Shown here one piece after another: positions 43,323 to 50,214 of a stretch of DNA of 64,000 nucleotides. The notes beneath the pieces are model-generated. The model ran no database searches. It saw only the letters and a program-made list of their open reading frames with translations, and had not been told where the DNA came from. The stretch lies in the NCBI RefSeq assembly GCF_003347595.2, contig NZ_QCZK02000041.1:186001-250000 (forward strand), in the 5' to 3' direction. How positions within the stretch are numbered: the stretch's first letter is position 1; each line of letters opens with the position of its first letter. The position numbers and the translations under genes are program-made. This stretch comes from Botryobacter ruber (GTDB lineage Bacteria; Bacteroidota; Bacteroidia; Cytophagales; Hymenobacteraceae).

Positions 43323-44555
43323 ATGAAAGCTCTTATCCTGGGTATATTTTGCTTTTTCCTGATCTTGCGGGTGTGGGCGCAGCCGGGGTGTACCGATCCG
43401 CAGGCGCAGAATTTCAGCGCTGACGCAACGGAAAACGATGGCAGTTGTACCTATGCCGCTGCCGCTGCGGAGTTAACCAATCGCAAAGAGTTGCCCTCCC
43501 TCCTGAGCGAAAGCTCCGGCCTCCTCTATACCGACGGCAAGCTCTGGACGCTGAACGACAGCGGCGGCGAAGCGGCTATCTACCGCATCAGCGAAACGGA
43601 CGGTTCTGTAGAGCAGGTAGTATACCTTGCAGATGCCAAAAACAAAGACTGGGAATCGATTACAGCCGATGAAGACTATATTTACATTGGCGACTTCGGA
43701 AACAACTCCAAAGGCAACCGCAGCAACCTGAGAGTTTACCGGGTAAGCAAAGCAGCCCTTGGTGCAGCCGCAGAAACGACCGTCACCGCCGACATCATCT
43801 ATTTCACTTACCAGGACCAGGAAGACCTGGAGCCCGCCGATAACAACAACACCGACTTCGACTGCGAAGCCTTCCTGGTGAAAAACAACATAGTGCACCT
43901 GTTCACAAAAGAGTGGATCAGCCCCCACAACACCAGGCACTACACCTTCCCGGCCACACCCGGCACGCATGTAGCCGTGCCTGTAGAAGAACTGGCCGCG
44001 GATGGCCTTATCACCGGCGCCAGCCTGTCTGACAATAATGAAATCGTGCTGGTCGGTTACACTAGCAATAAGCTGAGTTTGTTTATGTGGCTGCTATTCG
44101 ATTACCAGGAAGACAGGTTCTTCAGCGGCAACAAACGCCGGATAGCGCTGGGCAGTGCGCTGCAGGGCCAGGTGGAGGGCGTGACCTTTACGACCAACGG
44201 GAATGGGTATGTTTCTACGGAGCGCATCAGCAGTCCTTTCGGTACTGTACCGCCCCGGTTGTACAGCTTCTCCGTTGCCGGCTTTGTAAACTCAATTCCA
44301 ACTCCAGCATTAAAAGTGCGCCCGGTGCCGCTCGCCAAAGGGAAAGCCCTGCACGTGGAATTATCCAACACCCAGGAAACCGCTTCCACCATCACCCTCA
44401 TCGGCGCCGACGGGAAAGTGTACCTGCTGAAAAACGTAGCTGCAGCTGCCGGCATTAACGAGCAGCTACAGCTCGATCACCTGAACAGCGGCGTCTATTT
44501 TCTGCGCGTAACCAATTCCCTGGAAACCTATACAACCAAAGTGCTCCTGCAGTAG
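43323..44555 (+). CDS. Secreted beta-propeller-like protein with T9SS C-terminal sorting domain
   Basis: A 410-residue exported protein from ATG 43323 (a TTG lies two codons earlier). After the signal peptide (about 1-19, VWAQ) comes GCTDPQAQNFSADATENDGSCTY, a Cys/Asp-rich module often seen in Bacteroidota secreted proteins. Repeats such as SSGLLYTDGKLWTLNDSGGEAAIYRIS, DWESITADEDYIYIGDFGNN and VEGVTFTTNGNGYVSTER give a beta-propeller pattern. The last 75 residues (KVRPVPLAKGKALHVELSN...LNSGVYFLRVTNSLETYTTKVLLQ) are a type-A T9SS sorting tail, predicting secretion to the surface. No active-site motif was recognised. Confidence 0.8.
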   Translation: MKALILGIFCFFLILRVWAQPGCTDPQAQNFSADATENDGSCTYAAAAAELTNRKELPSLLSESSGLLYTDGKLWTLNDSGGEAAIYRISETDGSVEQVVYLADAKNKDWESITADEDYIYIGDFGNNSKGNRSNLRVYRVSKAALGAAAETTVTADIIYFTYQDQEDLEPADNNNTDFDCEAFLVKNNIVHLFTKEWISPHNTRHYTFPATPGTHVAVPVEELAADGLITGASLSDNNEIVLVGYTSNKLSLFMWLLFDYQEDRFFSGNKRRIALGSALQGQVEGVTFTTNGNGYVSTERISSPFGTVPPRLYSFSVAGFVNSIPTPALKVRPVPLAKGKALHVELSNTQETASTITLIGADGKVYLLKNVAAAAGINEQLQLDHLNSGVYFLRVTNSLETYTTKVLLQ

Positions 44556-44603
44556 CCCCAACCTCCTATCCTGCCGCTCCCAATTTCTTCCCGAACCGGA
44601 GGT

Positions 44604-44632
44604 ACAGCAGTGGCTGTGGTGGCAGGTGCAGA
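44604..44632 (+). repeat. Interspersed repeat copy 12
   Basis: ACAGCA, then the full 20-base core at 44610-44629, AGAAAAACTTT after it, 48 bp beyond the stop codon of the T9SS-tail protein. Confidence 0.9.
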
Positions 44633-44739
44633 AAAACTTTACAAGGCAATAATTTCTCTTTCCGGGTAAAAAAGTGTCTCCGGCACAGCAAATTTTAACT
44701 TATCTAATCTTTGTTTAAACATTGTCCTATTTTTCATGC

Positions 44740-44747
44740 TATTTTTG
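44740..44747 (+). promoter_or_regulatory. Possible -7 box of the barrel gene
   Basis: TATTTTTG matches TAnnTTTG exactly, about 70 bp before the ATG at 44817. The nearest TTG (44722-44724) is only 15 bp upstream, closer than usual, so the assignment is weak. Confidence 0.3.
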
Positions 44748-44816
44748 CAGTGGCTTTAAACTTTCGCGTTTGAATATAGTCTATAAGCAAACCTTAATAT
44801 ATTTTCAGTAAACAGC

Positions 44817-47624
44817 ATGAAGTTTTTTTTACCGTTCTTTCTAGTATTGCTTTCGCTTAACCATGTTTATTCCCAGGATGTCCCGCAAAGCGTCAGGCGG
44901 AAAGAGGCACCTGATACCACGGCAGTACCCGGCGGCCAGGTGACACAGGCCAGGATTAAAGGCGTAATCAAAAGTGCTTCCGGCACCACCTTACCCGGTG
45001 CTACGGTTGTTCTCCGCAAAGCTGCGGATGAGAGTGTCGTAAATGGTACAGCAACGGACGCCGACGGCAACTTCCGGTTCGACAAAGTACCTACAGGCCA
45101 CTATACCGTTAAGATTGACTACATGGGCTTCCAGCCTTTTTCCAAAACTATCGTGGTGCAGCAGCAAACGGTAGACGTAGGCGTACTGACGCTACGGGAA
45201 GCAGCCACCACCATAGACGAAGTAGTAGTAATAGGACGCATACCACCCTCCGAGCAGAAAGGCGATACCACCCAGTTCAATGCCGCCGCCTTTAAAAGTG
45301 CACCGGATGCCAGTGCGCAGGACCTGGTGCAGAAAATGCCGGGCATTACCCTGGAAGACGGGCAGCTACAGGCACAGGGCGAAGCGGTACAGCGCATCCT
45401 GATAGACGGCAAGCCCTTTTTCGGGAATGATGTGGATGCGGCCCTGCAAAACCTGCCGGCCCAGGTAATCGCCAACATCCAGGTGTTCGATAAAAAAAGC
45501 GACAAGGCAGAACTGAGCGGCTTCGACGATGGCGAACGCATCCGGACGATCAACATCGTAACCAAACCCGAAGCGCGGAAAGGGCAGTTTGGCCGCGTGA
45601 CGGCCGGCTACGGCACCGATAATTCCTACATGGCGGGGGCCAGCGTGAACTTCTTTAAAAACGACAGGCGCCTGACGGTAACAGGCCTGAGCAACAACGT
45701 AAACCAGGTCAGCTTTTCAGGCGACCCCGAAAACAGTGGCCAGACCGAAACCCAGAACGGCATCATCAAATCGAATGTGCTGGGGCTGAACTACTCCAAC
45801 ACCTGGTTCGAGAAAGTAGAGCTATCGGGCAGCTACTCCTTCAGCCACCGAAACAACGAATCAAGCCATGAGCGGTTGCGCGATTATATACAGTCGCCGT
45901 GGGCGGGACAGGAGTACCTGGAAAGCAGCCGGAGAAACTACGAGAGCGCCAATCACGGGCTAAACATGCGCCTGGATTACGAGATAAACGAACAGAACCG
46001 GATCCGGGTCAGGACGCGGGGGAACCTGAATCAGAATGAGGATATTTCCTATTTCCTGGGCCGTAACATTTACGATGAAGGACCGCTAAGCCAGTCGGAA
46101 AACAACTCGGAAAGCGACAACAGCAGCTATAACTTTGATAACCGCATCTTCTACAGCCACCGTTTTTCGAAAGTGGGACGCAGCCTTAATTTCAGGTTGC
46201 ACAACGGGTTTAATGCCAGCAACGGCGACAGGTACCGTACTTCCGAAAACATATCTTATGTAAACGAAGCAGAATCTACCTTCCTGGATCAGTATTTTGA
46301 TTCGAAAGGCAATGGTAATTCCTGGGAAACCGAAGTTTCCTACACAGAGCCTGTAGGCCGTTTCGGACAGATGGAGCTGGAGTATGAAATTGGCAACAGG
46401 TTTAACGAATCCGACCGCAGGGCTTATGATTATATCGACCATCTTGAAAATTACGACGAGTTCCTCACGAATTTAAGCAACACCTTCAGTAATGAATTCC
46501 TGACCCAGGAAACGGAATTAGGCTACCGCTACAACAACGAAGCACTCTATTTCCAGGTGGAGACGAAGTACCAGCATGCCAAACAAGTAAACGAACAGCA
46601 GTTCCCGTACCCCAACTACATGCAGCGTTCTTTTGAAAGCATTCTGCCTTCGGCCCGCCTGCGCTATAAATTTACGGAATCGAATAACCTGGAATTCAAC
46701 TACGATACCCGCACCAATACGCCGTCGCTGGGGCAGTTGCAGGATGTGCTGGATATTTCGAACCCGCTTCAGTTCAGAGCAGGCAACCCGGAACTGACAC
46801 AATCGTTCAGCAACTGGTTCAGGGCCCGCTACCGGTCACATAACCCGGAAACAAATCGTAACTTTTACGCTTCCATCGAATCTACTATCGAAAGCAACCG
46901 GATCGTAAACAGTACTGCCGATGCCGCAACGTCGCCCTTACTGACCGGTGTAGAAGAAATAATCCCCGGAGCCCAACTTATCCGCCCTGTCAACCTGGAC
47001 GGTTACCGCGAGATCCGGACTTATTTCAGCTACGGCCAGCCGGTTAACTTTATCGAGTCGAACCTGAACCTGCGGGCCGCCATCAGCCACAACAGAAGGC
47101 CGGGCATGGTGAACGACCAGGTAAATTTCTCCAACTCCAACAGGTTTATGACCGGCATTTCGCTTAGCAGCAACATCAGCGAGCGCATCGACTTTAACAT
47201 CTCCACCCGTTCCAGCTACAGTGTGGTGCGCAACACGCTGCGGCCTTCGCAGAACAACAACTTCTTTTCGCAGCGCACCCGCCTCTGGTACAACTGGATA
47301 TTTGGCGACGGTTTTGTGTACCGCACCAACCTCAGCCACCAGCACACCACCGGATTGGCAGCAGGCTATAACAACAACATGATGCTCTGGAACATGAGCA
47401 TCGGCAGGAAGCTGTTCGACAGGCAGCTGGGCGAGATAAGCCTGAGTGTGTTCGACCTGCTCAAGCAAAACAACAACATCAACCGGAACATTACCGAAAC
47501 GTACATCGAAGATGTGGAATCGAATGTGCTGGGGCGGTACTTTATGCTGACCTTTACCTACAACATCCGCAACTTCGGAGGTGGCGCCACCATCGATGAT
47601 TTCCGTGACAGGGGCCGGGACTAA
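44817..47624 (+). CDS. TonB-dependent-receptor-like outer-membrane barrel protein (OMP_b-brl_3 type)
   Basis: A 935-residue outer-membrane protein. After a signal peptide (about 1-19, VYSQ) a carboxypeptidase-regulatory-like domain (about 42-125, RIKGVIKSASGTTLPGATVVLRKA and NFRFDKVPTGHYTVKIDYMGFQPF) leads into a short plug (about 130-230) containing VVVIGRIPPSEQKGDTTQFNAAAFKS and QDLVQKMPGITLEDGQLQAQGEAVQRILIDGKPFFGND. The barrel is of the outer-membrane beta-barrel family 3 type, common in Bacteroidota. It lacks a clear TonB box and SusD partner; transport or surface roles are possible. A double inverted repeat follows. Confidence 0.9.
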   Translation: MKFFLPFFLVLLSLNHVYSQDVPQSVRRKEAPDTTAVPGGQVTQARIKGVIKSASGTTLPGATVVLRKAADESVVNGTATDADGNFRFDKVPTGHYTVKIDYMGFQPFSKTIVVQQQTVDVGVLTLREAATTIDEVVVIGRIPPSEQKGDTTQFNAAAFKSAPDASAQDLVQKMPGITLEDGQLQAQGEAVQRILIDGKPFFGNDVDAALQNLPAQVIANIQVFDKKSDKAELSGFDDGERIRTINIVTKPEARKGQFGRVTAGYGTDNSYMAGASVNFFKNDRRLTVTGLSNNVNQVSFSGDPENSGQTETQNGIIKSNVLGLNYSNTWFEKVELSGSYSFSHRNNESSHERLRDYIQSPWAGQEYLESSRRNYESANHGLNMRLDYEINEQNRIRVRTRGNLNQNEDISYFLGRNIYDEGPLSQSENNSESDNSSYNFDNRIFYSHRFSKVGRSLNFRLHNGFNASNGDRYRTSENISYVNEAESTFLDQYFDSKGNGNSWETEVSYTEPVGRFGQMELEYEIGNRFNESDRRAYDYIDHLENYDEFLTNLSNTFSNEFLTQETELGYRYNNEALYFQVETKYQHAKQVNEQQFPYPNYMQRSFESILPSARLRYKFTESNNLEFNYDTRTNTPSLGQLQDVLDISNPLQFRAGNPELTQSFSNWFRARYRSHNPETNRNFYASIESTIESNRIVNSTADAATSPLLTGVEEIIPGAQLIRPVNLDGYREIRTYFSYGQPVNFIESNLNLRAAISHNRRPGMVNDQVNFSNSNRFMTGISLSSNISERIDFNISTRSSYSVVRNTLRPSQNNNFFSQRTRLWYNWIFGDGFVYRTNLSHQHTTGLAAGYNNNMMLWNMSIGRKLFDRQLGEISLSVFDLLKQNNNINRNITETYIEDVESNVLGRYFMLTFTYNIRNFGGGATIDDFRDRGRD

Positions 47625-47666
47625 TTCCCATCCCCTGTTCTTCTTTACTGGTTCCGGTTATATGTC

Positions 47667-47693
47667 AGCACCTGCCACCACAGCCACTGCTCC
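47667..47693 (-). repeat. Interspersed repeat copy 13
   Basis: AGCACCTGCCACCACAGCCA then CTGCTCC. It forms the left arm of a perfect 21-bp hairpin with copy 14. Confidence 0.92.
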
Positions 47694-47705
47694 AAATCAA
47701 ACAGG

Positions 47706-47730
47706 AGGTGTGGCTGTGGTGGCAGGTGCT
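47706..47730 (+). repeat. Interspersed repeat copy 14
   Basis: AGGT then GTGGCTGTGGTGGCAGGTGC and T; the plus-orientation partner of copy 13. It lacks the usual AGCAG left end. Confidence 0.9.
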
Positions 47731-47735
47731 GTTTA

Positions 47736-48332
47736 TTAACCATAAAGCAGCGAAATGGATTTTTTGCCGGAAACCGTTTTTTTGTAGTCTGCCTCTGCTT
47801 CATAGCCCGTCAGCAGCGCCACCGGGGCCAGCAGTTTGAACAGGATTTTCTGCGCCCACACTGGATAAGCCGCCAGGTAATACTGGTTGGCGTACTTGTT
47901 TAAGGTTATAGCCAACTGGAGCAGCGAAACATGCTCCTCCCCCTCCTGCCATTCGGATTGCGCAAAGGCCAGGACTGTTTCGTACAACGTTTCTGTAGCC
48001 AACGCAGGCACCATTTCACACCGAACGTTAAGTTCCTCCTGCCAGCTGGCATTCTCCAGTTGATGGGGAACACCAGCAGGAATCCTGATCTCTTCTCCCG
48101 GTCCGTACAGCCTTTTCAGTCCGTCGATGGTCGCCCATATTTTCCCGGATTTAATGTACACCGTCTCCTGCTGCTTCGGGTGCACATGCATTGGCAGGTG
48201 GTACAGCGTTCCGCCCGGGGAGATGATGATATCGAGCTGCAACAGCATACCAGCCGTATCAGCAGCAGTCAGCAGGAATGTGACGGTTGCCCTCCTGACC
48301 GGATCATAAAGAATGTCGCCTTTTCGTACCAT
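47736..48332 (-). CDS. Cupin-domain protein
   Basis: A 198-residue protein from the ATG at 48330-48332. The cupin core is visible as YHLPMHVHPKQQETVYIKSGKIWATI (metal-site His-x-His-x5-Glu) and LYGPGEEIRIPAGVPHQLEN (second motif with His). The C-terminal part (about 115-198) is helical with a hydrophobic stretch (VWAQKILFKLLAPVALLTGYEAEADY). A longer start at 48458 would add 42 residues encoded by intergenic repeat sequence (the CCCTTTGAAG module at 48405), so the short start is used. A sugar- or signal-related role is possible, but the substrate is unknown. Confidence 0.75.
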   Translation of the reverse strand: MVRKGDILYDPVRRATVTFLLTAADTAGMLLQLDIIISPGGTLYHLPMHVHPKQQETVYIKSGKIWATIDGLKRLYGPGEEIRIPAGVPHQLENASWQEELNVRCEMVPALATETLYETVLAFAQSEWQEGEEHVSLLQLAITLNKYANQYYLAAYPVWAQKILFKLLAPVALLTGYEAEADYKKTVSGKKSISLLYG

Positions 48333-48404
48333 GTTCCGATGGGTTTGATATGGGGTAGCATGCGGTGAAGACTGTAAAGCAGTTAAGCTTGAGGTAATTT
48401 GTCC

Positions 48405-48432
48405 CCCTTTGAAGCTAATCCTGTAGGGAAAA
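48405..48432 (+). repeat. CCCTTTGAAG...TAGGG module, second copy
   Basis: CCCTTTGAAGCTAATCCTGT followed by AGGGAAAA, matching 9867-9896 with one indel and a few substitutions. It lies upstream of the cupin start. Confidence 0.6.
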
Positions 48433-48465
48433 AGAAAAGGTGCTTTAGCAAAGTTCATTTTGCTG

Positions 48466-48590
48466 GTGCGAGCTTGTAGCTCGTACTTTCATGCCAGATG
48501 TAAAGCAGTAAGTCTTGTTTTGTAAAGCTAATTTAGGTAGAAATACAGTTATTTACCTGAGAAATGAAAGTACGAGCTACAAGCTCGCAC
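48466..48590. repeat. Perfect 27-bp inverted repeat
   Basis: 48466-48492 and 48564-48590 are exact inverted copies (arm starts GTGCGAGCTTGTAGCTCG and ends TTTCAT), 71 bp apart. Each arm itself contains a GCGAGCTTGTAGCTCG partial palindrome. No frame encodes a transposase; it fits a palindrome-pair (REPIN-like) unit. Confidence 0.82.
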
Positions 48591-48675
48591 TAACTCACCC
48601 ATTTAAGATTGTTCTCTACCAGTTTAGCTTAAAGAGAAGAATTTTCCTGCAACAGTGAACTATGCGTAAGCTCAG

Positions 48676-49299
48676 TTAATACATCGCGATGTTAAACTTA
48701 CCTGCAAACGAACCCTTCAGTGTCTTCCCCCCGAGCAAGATTAGGTCATATTCGGTCGTATAGTTAGGTGCTGTGCCCGAAACTTTTATGGTACCGCCTG
48801 TAACGAGCGCGGCCGTTTCTTCCTGCCAGTTTTTGTCGCCGTCGGTATCGGTAAACACCATGGCTAAGGGGAAAAAGTACTTGTTCTGGTAACGGGCAAT
48901 CAGATCTTCTTCCTCCAGGTCCAGGTGGTCGCTCCAGTCGTCGTATTCAAAAACACCGGTTTTAAAAGCAGCTGTACCGGGCGACAACAGCAGAGCCGAG
49001 ATAACGATTTTACCGTCGTTCATGCTTACCACATCGTTATCTTCAAACACAGGCGTGCCGTCTGTTAAAATGAGGTTGTAGTTGTAATGCGTCGTATGTT
49101 CGGCTTCGCTATCTAAAAAGATATCGACGGCCCCGCCATCCTGTATGAAGCCATTTTTGATGGTGTACTTTGCATTGCTGTACTCTGTGTTGGAAAGTAC
49201 GGGAGAAACATGTTCCGAATCGTCCTTGCAGGAAACGGACAGGAATACGATAAGCAGCGCGCAGGCTTTTAAAACAGGGGCAAAGAAAAGATTTTTCAT
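48676..49299 (-). CDS. Lipoprotein of unknown function
   Basis: A 207-residue protein with a lipoprotein signal (VFLSVSC, Cys24) followed by KDDSEH, acidic residues seen on surface-exposed Bacteroidota lipoproteins. The mature part is beta-rich (YTIKNGFIQDGGAVDIFL, GKIVISALLLSPGTAAFKTGVFEYDD, TGGTIKVSGTAPNYTTEYDLILLGGKTLKGSFAGKFNIAMY), resembling small calycin or jelly-roll-like surface proteins. I do not recognise the family. It follows the small barrel gene on the same strand after about 100 bp, so the two may be one transcript. Confidence 0.65.
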   Translation of the reverse strand: MKNLFFAPVLKACALLIVFLSVSCKDDSEHVSPVLSNTEYSNAKYTIKNGFIQDGGAVDIFLDSEAEHTTHYNYNLILTDGTPVFEDNDVVSMNDGKIVISALLLSPGTAAFKTGVFEYDDWSDHLDLEEEDLIARYQNKYFFPLAMVFTDTDGDKNWQEETAALVTGGTIKVSGTAPNYTTEYDLILLGGKTLKGSFAGKFNIAMY

Positions 49300-49400
49300 A
49301 GTTTTATTTTGTTAAAGTTTTTAAGTTTTATTTTGGTTTGGTTGTGTGTGTCGGGATATTGTTAAAAGGTAACAGGTAAGAGAGGCTGAAGCCGGAATGA

Positions 49401-49940
49401 TTAAAATTTAGCCGTAACACCAAGTTTCAAAGCCGAAACGCCGTAACCGACTTCCGCAAAACCGCCGATTTTTTCGGTAAAGAAATACCTGGTGCCGGCA
49501 TGAAAGCCAACAAACATACCGTTGCCGTAGTGGTTGTAAGAGATATCGCTGCCCGTGTTGTCGTTGTAAGAAACGGTGCGCAAACCAACAGACAGGCCAC
49601 CATAAGGATCGAATTTGCTGTTGCCATTCCCCAGTTCCAGCGCCGCCAGCACATCGCTCAGGTGGTAAGAACCTCTGGCGCCAAAATACAGGAAGTTGTA
49701 GTTCCACTTGTACCCACCGGACCGGTAGCCGTAGCGGGCATAATCGACAAAGCCTCCCACCGAGATGTTTTCCTTAATGCCGATTTCAAAGGAAGCACCC
49801 ACTGGCACACCGCCCGCCGTGTAGGCCGCCAGGCCGACGCCTGCATTCAGGTATTTGTCTTTAGCAGTTGTCTGGTCCTGGGCCTGTGACACAGAAAAAA
49901 GGGCGGTTACGCCAAGCAGGGATAGGAATAATTTTTTCAT
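49401..49940 (-). CDS. Small outer-membrane beta-barrel protein (OmpA-like barrel type)
   Basis: A 179-residue protein with a signal peptide (about 1-21, VSQAQ). Alternating strands with glycine and aromatic residues (YLNAGVGLAAYTAGGVPVGASFEIGIKENISVGGFVDYARYGY, YNFLYFGARGSYHLSDVL) and a C-terminal LGVTAKF predict an 8-stranded barrel. The family is widespread in Bacteroidota and members are often abundant under stress; the role is unknown. Its upstream region is shared with the divergent histidine kinase gene and carries a palindrome at 50057-50074. Confidence 0.75.
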   Translation of the reverse strand: MKKLFLSLLGVTALFSVSQAQDQTTAKDKYLNAGVGLAAYTAGGVPVGASFEIGIKENISVGGFVDYARYGYRSGGYKWNYNFLYFGARGSYHLSDVLAALELGNGNSKFDPYGGLSVGLRTVSYNDNTGSDISYNHYGNGMFVGFHAGTRYFFTEKIGGFAEVGYGVSALKLGVTAKF

Positions 49941-50004
49941 AGTTTTATGTTTTTGGAGGTTTGATCAGCAGGTTTGTTCCTTTTTTACCTGCGTTTTAAT
50001 ATGT

Positions 50005-50012
50005 CAAAGGTA
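50005..50012 (-). promoter_or_regulatory. Possible -7 box of the small barrel gene
   Basis: On the minus strand TACCTTTG, an exact TAnnTTTG, lies 65 bp before the 49940 start. No clear TTG is found at -33, which suggests an activator may be needed. Confidence 0.4.
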
Positions 50013-50056
50013 GGGCGAATAGGTGCAGGCGGGAATAGTCCCTACTGCTCATTTGC

Positions 50057-50074
50057 ATAGGTAGTACTACCCAT
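50057..50074. promoter_or_regulatory. Palindromic operator candidate, GGTAGTACTACC core
   Basis: The core GGTAGTACTACC (50060-50071) is a perfect 12-bp palindrome, extended as ATAGG...CCCAT. It lies about 45 bp upstream of the minus-strand -7 box and 140 bp before the kinase start, a good activator position. Confidence 0.5.
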
Positions 50075-50107
50075 TTTCAGGGGAAAAGCCGCTTATAGAA
50101 CCAGTTG

Positions 50108-50142
50108 TGCAGCTACTGTGGCTGTGGTGGCAGGTGCAGCAG
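50108..50142 (+). repeat. Interspersed repeat copy 15
   Basis: TGCAGCTACTGTGGCTGTGG then TGGCAGGTGCAGCAG, in the divergent region before the kinase gene. It is open in frame with the kinase and would be translated as LWLWWQVQQ if the longest frame were used. Confidence 0.85.
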
Positions 50143-50214
50143 ATGATATTAGGACGCTCCCCTTGCACATTCTACAGCCGGATTGGTTATATTTCGGTTT
50201 CGAAACCTGCATCC

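Larger units (their letters stand above)
47667..47730. terminator. Hairpin from two head-to-head repeat copies, candidate bidirectional terminator
   Basis: 47667-47687 and 47710-47730 are exact inverted copies of 21 bp with a 22-base loop. The hairpin lies between the convergent barrel and cupin genes, 43 bp from one stop and 6 bp from the other. GTTTATT on the right is only a weak T-run, so full termination is uncertain. Confidence 0.55.

Noticed and set aside
48333-48458. N-terminal extension of the cupin protein
   Set aside because: The 42 extra residues are encoded by the CCCTTTGAAG module found elsewhere; ATG 48332 gives a normal cupin start.
50107-50214. N-terminal extension of the histidine kinase
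   Set aside because: It consists of repeat copy 15 and polar sequence; GTG 50215 starts directly with a signal peptide.
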